NCBI GenBank assembly: GCA_025529335.1
Contig: JAMYHX010000165.1
Location: 1 to 64,000, forward strand
Reading direction: 5' to 3'
DNA: 64,000 nt
Source of the DNA: Rhizopus sp. PT2906
Lineage: Eukaryota; Mucoromycota; Mucoromycetes; Mucorales; Rhizopodaceae
Part shown: piece by piece, positions 44,902 to 56,817 of the stretch
Layout of the letters: each line of letters begins with the position of its first letter
How positions within the stretch are numbered: the first letter of the stretch is position 1
Translations under genes and position numbers: made by a program
The notes under the pieces: model-generated
The model's input: the letters and a program-made list of their open reading frames with translations, nothing else
Database searches by the model: none
Told to the model about the DNA's origin: nothing

Positions 44902-46351
44902 ATGCTTTGTAGAGTAGCAAGAACAGTACCAACTAGACGTATTCTATTACAATCATGTAATAAGAGAATAATAATACCAAGACAGACATTCCAAGTTATA
45001 CGGTTGCAGTCAGCCTTGTCTAGTACTGCTGCGACTGCTAAAGTAAACATTGAACAAACCACGATGGATAACAACAGAGGTAAAGAACCACATCCCTCCC
45101 CCCCTTTTTTTTTCTTCCTCTTTAATTTTACATTTAGACATTTCACCATTAAAACGCTATGATGAAATCACAACCAATGGCAGTGTAAGGTCAGATCCCG
45201 ATCAAAGAAAAGTAGTCGAGAAATTAGATACACTGTGGTACCAATTAAAAAACTATACACCCACAGAGCAACATGACCTCTTAAAGTCTTTAAAATTTGC
45301 TTGGTTATCCCGAAAGCAACAAGTAGTACCCAAGTCACTTTATGTGCATGGTAATGTCGGCACAGGCAAGACGATGGTCATGGACCTCTTCTTCAATACG
45401 TTACCTATTCAAAGAAAACGACGAGTCCACTTTCACGCATTCATGCTTGACGTTCACCAACGCATTCATCAGCTCAAGACTCGTCATCCTCGACTGGCTG
45501 ATCCTCTATCACCTATTGCTGATGATCTCGTCAAGGAGGCCTATGTGCTTTGCTTTGACGAGTTTCAAGTGACCGATATTGCCGATGCCATGATCCTTCG
45601 ACACCTATTTGAGGAACTATTCAAGCGCGGCGTTGTCCTCGTCACCACATCGAATCGACACCCGACCGAACTCTACAAGAATGGGATCCAACGTGCGTCG
45701 TTCATACCATGCATTGAGCTGCTCATGGAAAAATGCGAGGTTCTCTGTCTGGACAGTGGCACAGATTACCGCAAGGTCGAACGAGCCCAGACCCCTGTCT
45801 TTTTCCACCCGCTCAATCAGGACACACATCGTCAGATCGAGGCGATCACTCAACGATTGACGCATAATAAGCCGATGAAGCCGATGGAACTTCATTTCCT
45901 CTCACGTACCCTCAGGATCCCTCAGCAAGTTGACGGCGTGGCCAAGGTGCGGTTCGCCGATGTCTGTGCTCAGCCCCTGAGTGCAGCCGATTACTTGGAA
46001 ATTGTTAAACACTTTCATACCGTCATCTTGACGGATATTCCTCGTATGACCATGAAGCATCGCGCTGAAGCACGTCGATTTATTACCTTTATTGATGCCA
46101 TGTACGAGTCTCACGTGACGCTGGTCGCTAGTGCAGAAAGTAATATCTTGGAAATATTCAATGCGGAAGAAGGCAGAGAGGAGATGGAGGAACAGATGCG
46201 GGACATGAGGGATCTGTTGGACGTGTCGGATGTGTCTTCGCCCTTGTTTAGTGGACAGGAAGAGGCGTTTGCATTTCAAAGAGCTTTATCTCGTTTGATT
46301 CAAATGCAGAGTACAGAGTGGGTTCGTGATGAATTAAAACATAATTCATAG
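44902..46351 (+). CDS. AFG1: AFG1/LACE1-type mitochondrial AAA ATPase
   Basis: Exons 44902-45079 and 45138-46351 give 463 residues. The N-terminus is Arg-rich and lacks acids (MLCRVARTVPTRRILLQSCN), fitting a mitochondrial presequence. The ATPase domain has Walker A VHGNVGTGKTMVMDLFF, Walker B YVLCFDEFQVTDI, and the family-specific VVLVTTSNRHPTELYKNGIQ and HFHTVILTDIPRM. Afg1 assists turnover of unassembled cytochrome c oxidase subunits at the inner membrane. The second exon is more GC-rich than nearby DNA. Its stop lies 80 bases from that of the convergent NDT80-like gene. Confidence 0.95.
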
Positions 46352-46431
46352 CCTTTTCTTTTATTGTAATACAAACACACACATACTATTTATAAACATA
46401 GTTCTATATATATATAAATAAATATATAAAA

Positions 46432-47629
46432 CTAGTATTCTTGCTTGCTTTCATCTTGTCTAAATGATGTTGGCCAAGATTGACCTATAGAAGAAGATGG
46501 AGGAAAAGGAGAGCTGTATCCATTGATGTATGCATAGCCATCTGAACGTTGCTCTCTCCAGTTTCTAATCGCTCTCGATACACCTACATCATCATCCAAC
46601 GATGACGACTCCAACATCTTGCTCCCTTGACGATAACCATCATTGACACTTTGAGAACGTGCATGAAAGAAATTTTGTGTATCGAGATGAAAGTGATTGA
46701 GAGAAGGAGGAGGCATAAAGACCAAATGAGGTACCGACAGCTTTCTTCTCCTTCTTGGTTCCAAAGGATCTGCATTGTAGTGCCCAGGACTGCGCCCGCG
46801 CACGACGAGTGGTTGGGAGTAACATTCAGAAATGACGTAGTAATCCTCTTTGGACTGAGCGACCAATTCAAATGCCAAGCGGAAATATTGCTGAGCGGCT
46901 CTCTTTTTGCCGTTATTGGCTGTGGCGACCTTGAACTGGAGTCGTTCGAACGTGACGGAACTGTCAACAGAGACCGGGACCATCGGTGGCTCTCGTTGTG
47001 GGCCCTTGTCACGTTTGGGCGTCATTTGAGTGAGAGCGATCGGTTTGTCGTGGCTGTCAGAAATACATGCTTTCAGACGAATGTAAAATTGATCGATGGG
47101 GACGAGTGTCGAATGGATGAAAAGAGCAAAGGTACTGTTGGTATAGCCTGTGACTGAAAGGGTCGCAGATACTTGGAAATAGTTTCTACGATAACAGGTC
47201 CAGTGACACTCGGATGTAAAGAAGAAGCCTCTATCCATTTTACAATCCAATGTCAAGTCACATCTAAAAAGACCTTAGTAACATGAATGAAATCCAAACA
47301 GAACTTACGGTGTCTTATTATAGCCGCTGTTATTGATTTCATAGATGTTGTGGACATTGTTTGATGGATCAAAGAATCCGTCTGTTATGAATGGTGACGT
47401 CTCCCTTAGCTGTAACAATCTGGATGTTGTCCATAAGTTACAAGACTCTCCTTATTTTGTATTTCTTTACCTTTCAAGCGGTGGTTGATCTTTTATTACA
47501 GTCGTACTACCAACATATAACAATCATGTCAATTAAGATAATTTTATTATTATATATTTACTTGAGAAATCCATTGCCAACAGGCATCGAGTGAGACCGT
47601 TGATGAAATAAAGATGTATTACTCATCAT
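46432..47629 (-). CDS. NDT80/PhoG-family transcription factor
   Basis: Exons 47629-47562, 47506-47471, 47404-47309 and 47263-46432 give 343 residues. The NDT80 DNA-binding fold is identified by ECHWTCYRRNYFQVSATLSV, IALTQMTPKRDKGPQ, FKVATANNGKKRAAQQYFRL and PLVVRGRSPGHY. These include the Arg-rich DNA-contacting loops of the family. The C-terminal tail is Ser-rich and disordered. Relatives include Ndt80 (meiosis) and Vib-1 (nutrient and incompatibility responses); which role applies is unknown. The second exon is only 36 nt. It is divergent from LENG1 over 234 bases. Confidence 0.92.
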
Positions 47630-47863
47630 TGAAGAAGAAAGAAAAAGAAAAAGAAAAAAGGAAAAATAGAGTGTAGCTGTGAGTGTGTAAAATAAAGTAT
47701 ATAAATAATAAAAAAGTGATAAGCGAACGAAACAGAGAGCTAAACCAATAGTTTAAGGAGCCCTTGATTTTTTAAGGAGGTTGTTGCTATTGAAGAGAAC
47801 AACTTTATCTTTTTTAAACTCAGGCATTTTACTCTTTCCCTTTTACTTTTTTTTTTTTTTAGA

Positions 47864-48661
47864 ATGAACATTTTACACCACAAAAGGTATTGATTACAGT
47901 ACGACTTTATGATACTTATTGCCTTGTAGTTATCATGTTTACAATAAAAAGAATATTGAAAAAGTCAGAAAGGACGAAGAAGCAGCAGCAGCCAAAGAAA
48001 AGGAAAAGCAGAAAAGAATCGAATTGGCAGAGAGTGAAGCAAGACTTGAGCTGTTGAGAAAGAGAGCAAACGAACAAGACAAAACAGATACACCCATAGA
48101 ACATGTCAATCTATTCAAGGATTACATGATTACAAATGAGGAACATGACGCAGAGGAAAAAGCAAAAGAAGAAAAAGCAAACAGACAAGTGACAATGTAT
48201 CTTGACAAAGGTGTAACAGAAGAAGCAACACCTTGGTATGCAAAGAGTCATCAGGCAATGAATAAATACACGGATCCACACGTTAGGCGTTCAGATAAAA
48301 AGTAATTCTATAAACATATCTTGAGGTTACTGATTTGTTTTATCGTAGGCGTAAGAGAGATCCAATTTTGGTAAATGATGATCCTTTGGAGTACATTGAT
48401 AACAAATTGCAAAGAAAAGAGAAAAAAAGAGAAGTAAGAAGAGAAGAGCGAAAAAGAGAAAAGGAAAGGAGTGGATCGAGTATAGAACAGCTTCGAGCAA
48501 AGAGATTAGAGAGAGAAAGAGAAGAAAGAGAGCGCACAAAGAGGCTTTATTTAGGCGCAGTAGAAGAAGAGCAAGAAAAAGAAGAGCCTGCAGGATATAA
48601 CTCACAGTATAATAAACAAGAGACAATATTGGCAAAACAAAGCAAGAGACGTCGTTTTTGA
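47864..48661 (+). CDS. LENG1-like protein, probable spliceosome-associated factor
   Basis: Exons 47864-47886, 47930-48301 and 48349-48661 give 235 residues. The start MNILHHKSYHVYNKKNIEKV followed by RKDEEAAAAKEKEK matches the conserved N-terminus of LENG1 and CWC25-related proteins ([20 protein letters not shown]). The rest is a highly charged coiled coil rich in Lys, Glu and Arg, with PWYAKS in the middle. The first exon is only 23 nt. LENG1 has been linked to RNA processing, but its role is not settled. A function in splicing is inferred from family similarity. Confidence 0.85.
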
Positions 48662-48861
48662 AACTACTAATACGTGTGATCCTGCAACATGATGCACCCA
48701 ACTGCACAAGAGCTACTTTTTATATGAATACTACTGAAACCGAGAGAAGACCATGGTTAATATACATTGTACATAATCAACACAAAAAATAAAGATTCCC
48801 TTTTTAGATAAAAATTGAAAAGCAGCTGTCAAGTGGATACAAACCTTTTTTTTATTTTGTC

Positions 48862-50661
48862 ATGAGAGAGATCATCACTCTACAACTAGGCTCACTTTCC
48901 AGTTACGTGGGTACTCACTTTTGGAATGCACAGGTACTTAATACTGGTTATCATTCTTATTATTTATACTTCATCAGGAAGAATATTTTGACTATACTGG
49001 CAATAACACTGAAAAGACAAACGAGATTAACCATGATGTACTCTACAGAGCAGGCGAATCAGCAAATGTAAAGCAAAATGAATCATCATAATCATCACTA
49101 AACAACAATCATAGGGCGTAATGACATACACTCCAAGAACCTTAATTTACAATCTCAAAGGCAATTTTGGTTCTTACCAAAAGTACAACAAACTATTTGA
49201 GCCAAACAGTGCTGATATAAACCACACATGGTAAGTAAAAAGATAAACATGAATATACATATATATTGATGATATCTTTAGGGATCAGGGCATGATTCGA
49301 ATCGATAGACCAATACCCAAAAACAAATATCAACAAGAACTAGATCGTATGGACGTGGATAGTGAATATCAAATGGATCTGGACGCAATTGAACAACTAG
49401 AATCTACAGTCTATAACTGGTCAGACTTCAATAGGATATATTATCATCCACGCTCAATGAATGCCATCTCCACTCACCAGGCAGATGATGTAGTCAATCC
49501 CTTTGATAACTATACGATTGGAAAGGATGCCTATGTCGAGAACGAAAAGGAGATGAATGTCTTTGATGATAACTTTCGATTATTTGCTGAAGAGTGTGAT
49601 TATTTGCAAGGATTTCAAATATTGACAGACATTGATGACGCATTCGGAGGGTTTACCGAAGGATTGATTCATGACATACGGGATGAGTTTGCAAAGATAC
49701 CCGTGTTGACCTATGGTCTAAGTGATTCTTGTTTACATTACCGTAATGATGTAAGAAAAAAAAAACAAGAGAAATTACAAGATGTTGACCATCTTGATAG
49801 CGTATGAAGCAAAAAGTGGCTCTGAATAGAGCGTTAAGCATGACCCGTCTTGGTGAGCTATCTTCTATTTATGTACCCATCTATACGCCAACCAAGACAT
49901 CTCTACAAAAGAGTCACCTTCAATCCGATCTTGTCTTTAATGTAAGCTTCTTCTATGTCATGAACTTTTTTTAACCTCAATATTAGGAACACTCAAGATA
50001 TCATACGAGTGCTATCATTGCAGCAGCTATTGAAACAAATTCTTTGCCTTTTAGGCTAAAGAAGAATGCGGCTACTTTAGCAGAAAGTGTCTCCCGTCTG
50101 ACGTACGTGAGAAACACAAAACTTGCTACACTATCTGTCACATTACCCTTGCTGAAAGAAAAAAAGGGGCCACTATCACTTCTTGACTACGAGTCCAATG
50201 TTGATGTAAGAAGAAGAAAAGATGTTTTTTCTTTATTTTTAAATAATTTTTTCTATTAGAAGGACGATATCTATAGTCAAACGACCATCGTACGAGGCTC
50301 AGAACAATACGCATTTTCTGACCCCACAAATCCTCTTGTGGTAAACTACCATGTCGAAACCATGTTGCCACTCTCAGAGTCATACCCTCGCTTGTTCCCA
50401 TCTCAGTAAGTGGTAGAATCCCATCATAAAAAATATAGATACTCATTTGATAATCCCAGTGACAGACAAGTGCCGATGATGACACAGTTCGAATCGGGTG
50501 CACGAGTGAAAGCAAGTGTAGAACATCAAATCAATTCAATCCAAGGCATCAACCTTCAAGAGTTTCACGAGTTCAAGCTGTCTCGAGACGACTGGTTGGA
50601 GACAAAAGAAACTCTTTTAACATGGTCTGATATGTATAATAAAGATGACATGTTAGAGTAG
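48862..50661 (+). CDS. DML1: DML1/Misato tubulin-like protein
   Basis: Eight exons (48862-48933, 48978-49067, 49115-49230, 49282-49750, 49801-49941, 49987-50205, 50260-50405, 50460-50661) give 484 residues with every junction in frame. The start MREIITLQLGSLSSYVGTHF is the conserved Misato segment II, and EECDYLQGFQILTDIDDAFG plus FTEGLIHDIRDEF form the tubulin-like GTPase-related part. Dml1/Misato acts in mitochondrial inheritance and morphology. Its last codons overlap the last codons of the convergent PDCD7-like gene by nine bases. Confidence 0.94.
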
Positions 50662-51450
50662 ATAGGTGGCCCATACCCAATTAGCTGGGGGTGAAGGCTT
50701 AACAAAGGTTGGAGGTATCTTTCCTACCGGATCTTTTTCATCTCGCTCATGATTCTTCCAAATATACTGATCCCATTCCTTTCTGATACGTAAAAGCGCG
50801 CTTGTCGATTGATTCGCTTGACACCAGTATTCATAAGCAGTTTTGTCCAGCTCCATGTGTTTCCAATGATCTTGCTCATCAATGATCAATTCTTTACGCT
50901 CAGGTTCCCCCTTTTCTTGTTGTTCATGCCATTCCTTTACTTTATTGAAAAATTCGTTTCCATCATCTGCAAAGAAATGGCCCCGACTTTCCAACTTTTT
51001 TCGACGAAGGTTTCTTAGTTCGGTCAACTTGGTCAATAATCGAGACAATTCCTTGATTTTTGTCCTTGTCTCTCTTTCCTTTTGGTCTTTTGTATCCTTT
51101 TGCACCTTTGCCGTTGTCACTTTCCATTCAATCTCTTTTATCCACTGTTTATTTCGCTTTTCGACCAAACGTTGCTCATGCTTGACTCTTTTCCTTGAAC
51201 GTTTTTTCCATGCTTTATGTCGTTCAAGCTTCCTTTGTTTATTTAATAGAACACGCATCAAGTGGTCGTTGTCCATGGATCGACTTGTTTGAATCAATCT
51301 TGCTACATCATGGCCCAATGTTCGTATATATGAGGCCCACTGCTCATCCGTCATTATGGCTGCATTGTTAGTATCTTTGATTTCTTGAGACAACTGTTCA
51401 TAAAGTGAGATTGCTTCGCCCAATCTTGCTTTTGTTCTTGTTATTGACAT
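50653..51450 (-). CDS. PDCD7-like protein, U11-59K subunit of the minor spliceosome
   Basis: One exon encodes 265 residues from MSITRTKARLGEAI at 51450; the frame extends upstream without ATG support. Long basic coiled coils fill the first two thirds. The C-terminal third carries the family block GHFFADDGNEFFNKVKEWHE, then EQDHWKHMELDKTAYEYWCQ and LLRIRKEWDQYI. In animals and plants this protein is the 59K subunit of the U11/U12 di-snRNP. Its presence predicts that this fungus removes U12-type introns. The stop codon at 50655-50653 lies inside the 3' end of DML1. Confidence 0.85.
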   Translation of the reverse strand: MSITRTKARLGEAISLYEQLSQEIKDTNNAAIMTDEQWASYIRTLGHDVARLIQTSRSMDNDHLMRVLLNKQRKLERHKAWKKRSRKRVKHEQRLVEKRNKQWIKEIEWKVTTAKVQKDTKDQKERETRTKIKELSRLLTKLTELRNLRRKKLESRGHFFADDGNEFFNKVKEWHEQQEKGEPERKELIIDEQDHWKHMELDKTAYEYWCQANQSTSALLRIRKEWDQYIWKNHERDEKDPVGKIPPTFVKPSPPANWVWATYLL

Positions 51451-51638
51451 TATAAAAAAAATTATGAAGTAAAGCGCGATCTCAGTCAATGGTAAGGAAT
51501 ATAAAGCTCAGCACAGGATTTTTTGATGTGGAATTAATAAATAAAACATATAACGGTGGGCATAGAGATTATTTGTGGAAAGTAAAAGCACAATCTCTTT
51601 TTCTATTTTTACATGTTTTAATGAGATGATTCAAAGGT

Positions 51639-51995
51639 TCATAGCTTAGTCCTTCCTTCTTCATTCTTGTTACTGCTGCTGCTTCTTTTTTTTGGCATAT
51701 GTTGTATATTCCTCTGACTAGAAGCAAGTCTTATGCAATTACCACAAAGGACCTCATATCTTGTAGTGCACAAGGCATACTGACAGGGTATATTTCGTAT
51801 AGAACATAGAGGCCTTTTAACAACAGCGTTGTCACATAAAACGTCATCTGAAAGCCTTTTTAAACAAGAATATAACTGTTTCTTACCAACAACATAAACC
51901 CCGAGGATCCCTTTATTGTTATCAATGGCGCCCTTGCTGATGATCATGTCGATCCTCTTGCAATATGTTATTTGACCTATACGTACAACAACCAT
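51639..51995 (-). CDS. Open frame of uncertain status
   Basis: A 118-codon frame reads MIISKGAIDNNKGILGVYVV after an N-terminal stretch, with several cysteines (CSIRNIPCQYALCTTRYEVL then CGNC) and a Ser/Lys-rich end. Neither splice partners nor a family could be found. Cysteine pairs could suggest a small zinc-binding module. The surrounding 890 bases between the PDCD7-like start and the MBOAT gene hold nothing else. Confidence 0.3.
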   Translation of the reverse strand: MVVVRIGQITYCKRIDMIISKGAIDNNKGILGVYVVGKKQLYSCLKRLSDDVLCDNAVVKRPLCSIRNIPCQYALCTTRYEVLCGNCIRLASSQRNIQHMPKKRSSSSNKNEEGRTKL

Positions 51996-52341
51996 AGATG
52001 TTAAAATCAGTGTTTATCACTTTAGTTTTAGATGCTGATAGTTTACCAGACTAAATGTCTGATGTCGTCTATTAGCTGAGAACAAATTAATAAAATAGGA
52101 GGAACGTGATCTAGGTTGCATTAAGCATTCTAAAAGCTGCTTAAGCAAAGGATTAGATCCAAAAATAAAAACCAACATATACCTTATCAAATAGTAATAT
52201 CATTCAGACAGAAAAATGTAAGGTCTAAACTAATGTTTTATTGATTGTTGTCAAGTGAAAATTGTAGTCTGTCTAGTCAAGGCTTTTATTTCCTCATGTT
52301 TTCCTTTAGCATGTCATTTTTTATTTGAAATGACAATAATT

Positions 52342-53490
52342 TTATGGAAGAACACTGACCTCAGTCAATGGCAGTGGTTGTAAAAATCGATGTCTAAGAA
52401 AAGGTGCCAAAAAGAGTCGACCTGTGAGGACCATAAAGCTCATCTGACCTATCATACAGCCAATTTTACCCAGTTTTGTCTGAGGCACCTGTTTATTAAA
52501 GTACTTGACCTCAGCCGCACAAGCTAATCCATGGAGCAAAAAGAAGCAAAAGTTTTCTAGTGTTATCTTGCGGCATACACTCCAGATGATCAGTTCATGG
52601 AATGCAGCACTTACTGCAAATGCCAAGAGACCACGTCCTTGAGGTGAATTGAGAAATCCCTTTTCTTTCTTTGTATCAGGACGAAATACTTGTCTGTGTA
52701 GTAAGTTACGAATGTGTCTATTCCATCGACGACTGTAAAAAAAGGGAGAAGTTATCATCTACTGTTCTTGCTCTCTTTTGTTTGAATTTACCTCCAAAAA
52801 TCTCTAGGACTATCGTCTGTTAATACTCTTTCTCTCTCTCTCTTTTTTTTTTTCTTTTTCTTTCTTTCTTTACCTTGTAGCAATAAATGGTGAATCAAAC
52901 ATGTCCTCCATCTTTTGACCAGATACGGTTTGAATAGCTCCAGCTATTATATCTGCTGCACCAAATATGAGATAAGCATCAAGACCAATTAAAAAGGTGG
53001 TCGTTATACTCTCTTTGCTCAACCAAGGTTTTTTCAAAATATACTCTGGATCAGAAGGAATGGCGGGAATAACGAGCGATGTGAGAGTGATCAACTTGAT
53101 CGTGCCTCTGATGATCTTGGCAAATCCCAGCTTTCTGACGTCCTCTCCTTTCGATGGAGACCTATCGATGAAAGTTTCAAATACTGATCTTAACCATTCC
53201 TTGACAGTAAACTTTTCCATTGGTAAGAATGCACTGTAGGAAGCAATAAACCAAGGTAAAAGAGCAAATGCAATATTAGCAGGAGAGGAAGGAGATACGA
53301 CGGCGAGAGGCACTGCAGCATGAACAGTGGAAATGATAACACGTAGCTTCTGCTTTGAGATCGGCACCTTGTGCTGATATTTCAGTAACAAGTAGTCTGT
53401 GCCCAACATACAAGCATAAAGGCCAGTGAGAGGAAGAGGACGAATGACAATAGGATCTGGTAAGCTAATGTTGACTAATGGCCATGGCAT
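52342..53490 (-). CDS. Wax-synthase-like MBOAT acyltransferase (paralogue A)
   Basis: Exons 53490-52874, 52809-52792 and 52732-52342 give 341 residues with multiple membrane helices. The conserved block SPRDFWSRRWNRHIRNLLHR and the catalytic His in AVSAAFHELIIWSVCR identify the wax synthase/long-chain-alcohol acyltransferase group of MBOAT enzymes. Such enzymes esterify fatty alcohols, sterols or other acceptors in the ER. The middle exon is 18 nt and encodes only SPRDFW. It is head-to-head with a paralogue on the plus strand and shares its last intron position exactly. The acceptor substrate is unknown. Confidence 0.86.
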
Positions 53491-53893
53491 CTTGTTTTCT
53501 GTTCAGAGTACAAAGAAAAAGGTTATTGAACTCATTTTGTTGTCTTAAATATTGCATTATTACTCCTGTTTGTGTTATCTAATGATATGTTCTGTCAGAC
53601 GTAAGAAAAAGGAAAGAAAAAAATGAGACAAAAGGTTAATTTGTGTATCTTTACGCAATAATTGCGCAGGAATGGAAATGTTGTACAGGACTCATCAAAG
53701 ATAACCAGACAAAAAGGCAACAATGAGATATGAACAAGACTATAATCTTGATTTCTCTCTGTATTAAGAACTTTGTAAAATAGTATTGCATCCATTTGTA
53801 TACAGAAAGGATAGTCCGACAACACATAAATGTTTATTAATATGAACCCCTCATTTCCTTTTTCTTTTCTTTTTTTTTTTTCCCTTTTTTTAA
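53491..53893. promoter_or_regulatory. Shared promoter of the divergent MBOAT pair
   Basis: These 403 bases separate the two start codons. The plus-strand side ends in a long pyrimidine leader (ctttttcttttctttttttttttccc) directly before the ATG. No other gene is present, so any shared regulation would be read from here. Confidence 0.55.
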
Positions 53894-55108
53894 ATGGCTG
53901 ACAAATACGCGCAATCGCCACTACTGGATATAACTTTACCACCACCCGTCATATTACCTTACACTCAGCTGATCTTACTTTATACCTCTGTCATCGGTAT
54001 TGACCTTGTCTTGTTACGAAACGACAAACGACTACCTCTATCTCCGATACAACTACGTCTTGTTCTTGCATGCATCCATGCTATTTTACCCTTGATATTC
54101 GTATCACCCAATAGACCTTTCAATGTTTTATACGCAGCCATGCCATGGTTTATTGTTTCCTATTCTGCTCATATGTCGACAGATCAACTTACGCCCATAG
54201 CATGGATAGATACCTTGATAAAGATTATGGTAGAACCCAATGATAATCATACCAGCAGGATCAGGTGTCGGGGTGCAGCTACTTCCTGTCTAGGCATCCT
54301 CAAGTGGTCATTCATGCATCTGTTTATTGACCCCCTATTGCCACACAGAACACTATTTGCATTATATTATCCGTGGCTTCATCCCATGAGCTTGATTTAC
54401 GTGATACTGTATGGTGTCAAAGCTTATTGTTTACTTGGTATAGTTGATATCTTTATGGGACTAGAACAGATCATCACGGGATGGAACATGGTTCAGTTAT
54501 TCAATTCTCCCATTCTGGCTACAAGTCCCAGAGATTTTTGGAGGTAAAAGATGGAACACACATCATACACTTTAGCTAACGTGTACTCGTGTTTTAGTCG
54601 ACGATGGAATAGAGCCGTGCGCAACTTGTTACATAAGCAAGTCTTCTTACCTGAAAAGCATACACCTGTCAAAAGACAGGAATTACAACGTAAATCATCC
54701 TCTGGAAAAAACAGTATGGACGAAGAACAAGAGGTCTTTGTTGTTGTCGAAAGGACGCATAGAAAACACGGTCGTAAATCAAAGCACGTTGACAAACACG
54801 CATCCACTGGGCTCAAATCCTTCTTTTCTTCAAGATACGGACGCGGTCTTCTTGTATTCATCATCAGCGGGGCTTTTCATGAAGTCATCATCATGAGTAC
54901 CTGCAGAAAATTGACCTTGGAGAACTTTGCATTCTTTACGATCCAAGGTATCGCTGTATCGCTTGAAGCGGCATTACGTCAAGGCAAGCTCAAGCAAGAA
55001 CCTGAAGGAAGGACACGGGTCGTGTGTATAGCAGCACAGCTCTGTTTCATGGCACTCACAGGCAGGTTATTCCTCGGCCCTTTCCTTCGATATGAATTTT
55101 TAGACTAG
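53894..55108 (+). CDS. Wax-synthase-like MBOAT acyltransferase (paralogue B)
   Basis: Exons 53894-54543 and 54598-55108 give 386 residues. It shares with paralogue A the start (LPPPVILPYTQLILLYTSVI versus LPDPIVIRPLPLTGLYACML), the block TSPRDFWSRRWNRAVRNLLH, and the active-site region IISGAFHEVIIMSTCRKLTL. It differs by a hydrophilic insertion of about 50 residues after the WNR block (KHTPVKRQELQRKSSSGKNS onward), rich in Lys and Ser, and lacks the intron that precedes SPRDFW in paralogue A. It converges on the aldose epimerase with 32 bases between stops. Confidence 0.86.
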
Positions 55109-55140
55109 ACTTTATAGAATAAAATTGCATTTTTTATTAT

Positions 55141-56332
55141 TTAATCCAAACGGGCATGGAAAGCATATACAGTCTTGGCGGTATAGGTTGCATCCTTTTG
55201 AAGCAAAACCGCACTACGCCAATCGGGCTTACTGGGTGAATCAGGGTTACGAGACGCTTCTAGACAGAATCCTGAGCTAGTACCAATCTTTGTTTTCTTT
55301 TGATCTTTCTTTGCCTCTAATCCTTCGTCAGGTAGCCAACCGCCTGTATAGAATTGGAAAGCAGGTTCAGTTGTATAAAAGTCAAGCTCGATACCTGATT
55401 CGGGAGAATACACATTGACAGCGTGACGGAGAGGTAAATTGGCTGTGTCGACTCTATATTCATTGTGAATCACATAAGGATGATCATAGCCTCGAGTATT
55501 TTGAAGATGCTCAAGCCTTGCGCCAATAGGTGTGCCTGCATTTTGTCCCTAAACAAGACAATGAGTTTTTTTTTTGTATCGTTTTTCTTTTGTTTTACCG
55601 AAAAGTTCATCCAAGGTGCTTCAGACCAGCTAAGGACCTTTCCCGTAGGTAAGCAGTTTGTATCACACTCCAATACAGCCTTGACCTCATCTGTCATTGT
55701 TACTCGATGATCCAGAATCTTTGGATTCAACTCAACACCGGCCAAGTTAAAGTATGAATGGTTTGTCAAATTAACGATCGTTTCTTGATCGGTCGTAGCG
55801 TGATATTCGAGTACGAGCTCATCTTTATCTGTCACTGTGTAGGTCACTTGAGTCGTTAGCGTACCAGGATACCCTTGGTCGCCATCAGGAGAGACAAGCT
55901 CGAAACGAACAGATGCAGGTTCTTCCGAAACGACAGTTGCCGTCCAAATCTTTTTATCAAATCCTTGAAGACCGCCATGAAGGGCATTTGGACCATTATT
56001 GATGTCCAACTGATACTCTTTACCATTCACTGTGAACTTACCCTGGGCAATACTACAAAATATTAAAAAAGGTTGCCATGTATTGGTTATTGTTTATACC
56101 GATTTGCATATCGTCCAACGAGAGCGCCAAAGTATCTGTTCGAAGGAGTCTTGTAGGATTCAAAGTCGTCAAAGCCCAGTACGACGTCGCGAATAGTGCC
56201 TGTTTTATCAGGTGTAAGGATATGAGTGATAGTAGCACCATACGTCATGACCATGACAGCCAAGGTTTTGTTTTTATTGATCAAAGTGTATTGATCAACA
56301 TCAGGAGCAATCGTTAGTTTTGTTACGGGCAT
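55141..56332 (-). CDS. Aldose 1-epimerase (mutarotase)
   Basis: Exons 56332-56100, 56052-55599 and 55548-55141 give 364 residues. The enzyme interconverts alpha and beta anomers of hexoses such as galactose. Family motifs are YGATITHILTPD, NRYFGALVGRYANRIAQGKF, NNGPNALHGG (first catalytic His region), VNLTNHSYFNLAG (second His) and a C-terminal FQFYTGGWL with GFCLEASRNPDSPSKPDWRS, where the Glu is the likely catalytic base. No signal peptide is seen, so it is probably cytosolic. No other galactose gene is nearby. Confidence 0.95.
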
Positions 56333-56586
56333 TGGGGTTTTTTTTGTATATATATAAAAGAAAAAGAAGTGGGAAGAAAAGGGAGAAACTAGTGCTATTT
56401 ATTAGTTACACGGTTTTTACCTTGTCGCAAGTTAAAATCTGCTTAAAAGTTGCATAAATATACTATATAACTGACAAAAACGATGTAAATAAATAAAGTC
56501 GTGATGAATACATCTTTAAGGATTTGGTATAGTCATCTTTAGAGGAAGCAGCTTTACTAATACTCTTTTTGTGTGAGAGTTATTTT

Positions 56587-56817
56587 TCACTGAAAGAACG
56601 GGATACATCGGGAAAGATACGGAGCTTTTTTTTTCAAGAAAATTTCCCTTGTTGATGCAATAATACCCCGCTCGTAAAAGGAACATCTGTGTTCATACGC
56701 AAGTAAATGTGCGCCTACATATGCGTCTGAAGCGATTATCAGGTCACTCTGTGACGTTCTTGGTACTATCCAATTGGACGCAACATAAATGCATCGATTT
56801 TCAGACACGTCGTCCAT
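56587..56817 (-). pseudogene. Open frame inside a repeated segment
   Basis: The frame starts MDDVSENRCIYVASNWIVPR. The DNA coding this start recurs 2.03 kb away at 58798-58854, where the same reading is interrupted by stops (VVSKSQCI, stop, VASNWM). This suggests a duplicated gene start or transposon fragment. No family is recognised. Confidence 0.35.

Noticed and set aside
46627..47157. A 176-codon plus-strand frame opposite the NDT80-like gene
   Set aside because: The minus strand encodes conserved NDT80 motifs here; the plus frame has none.
54493..54864. A 123-codon minus-strand frame opposite MBOAT paralogue B
   Set aside because: It lies opposite the hydrophilic insertion and conserved WNR block of the plus-strand gene and has no features of its own.
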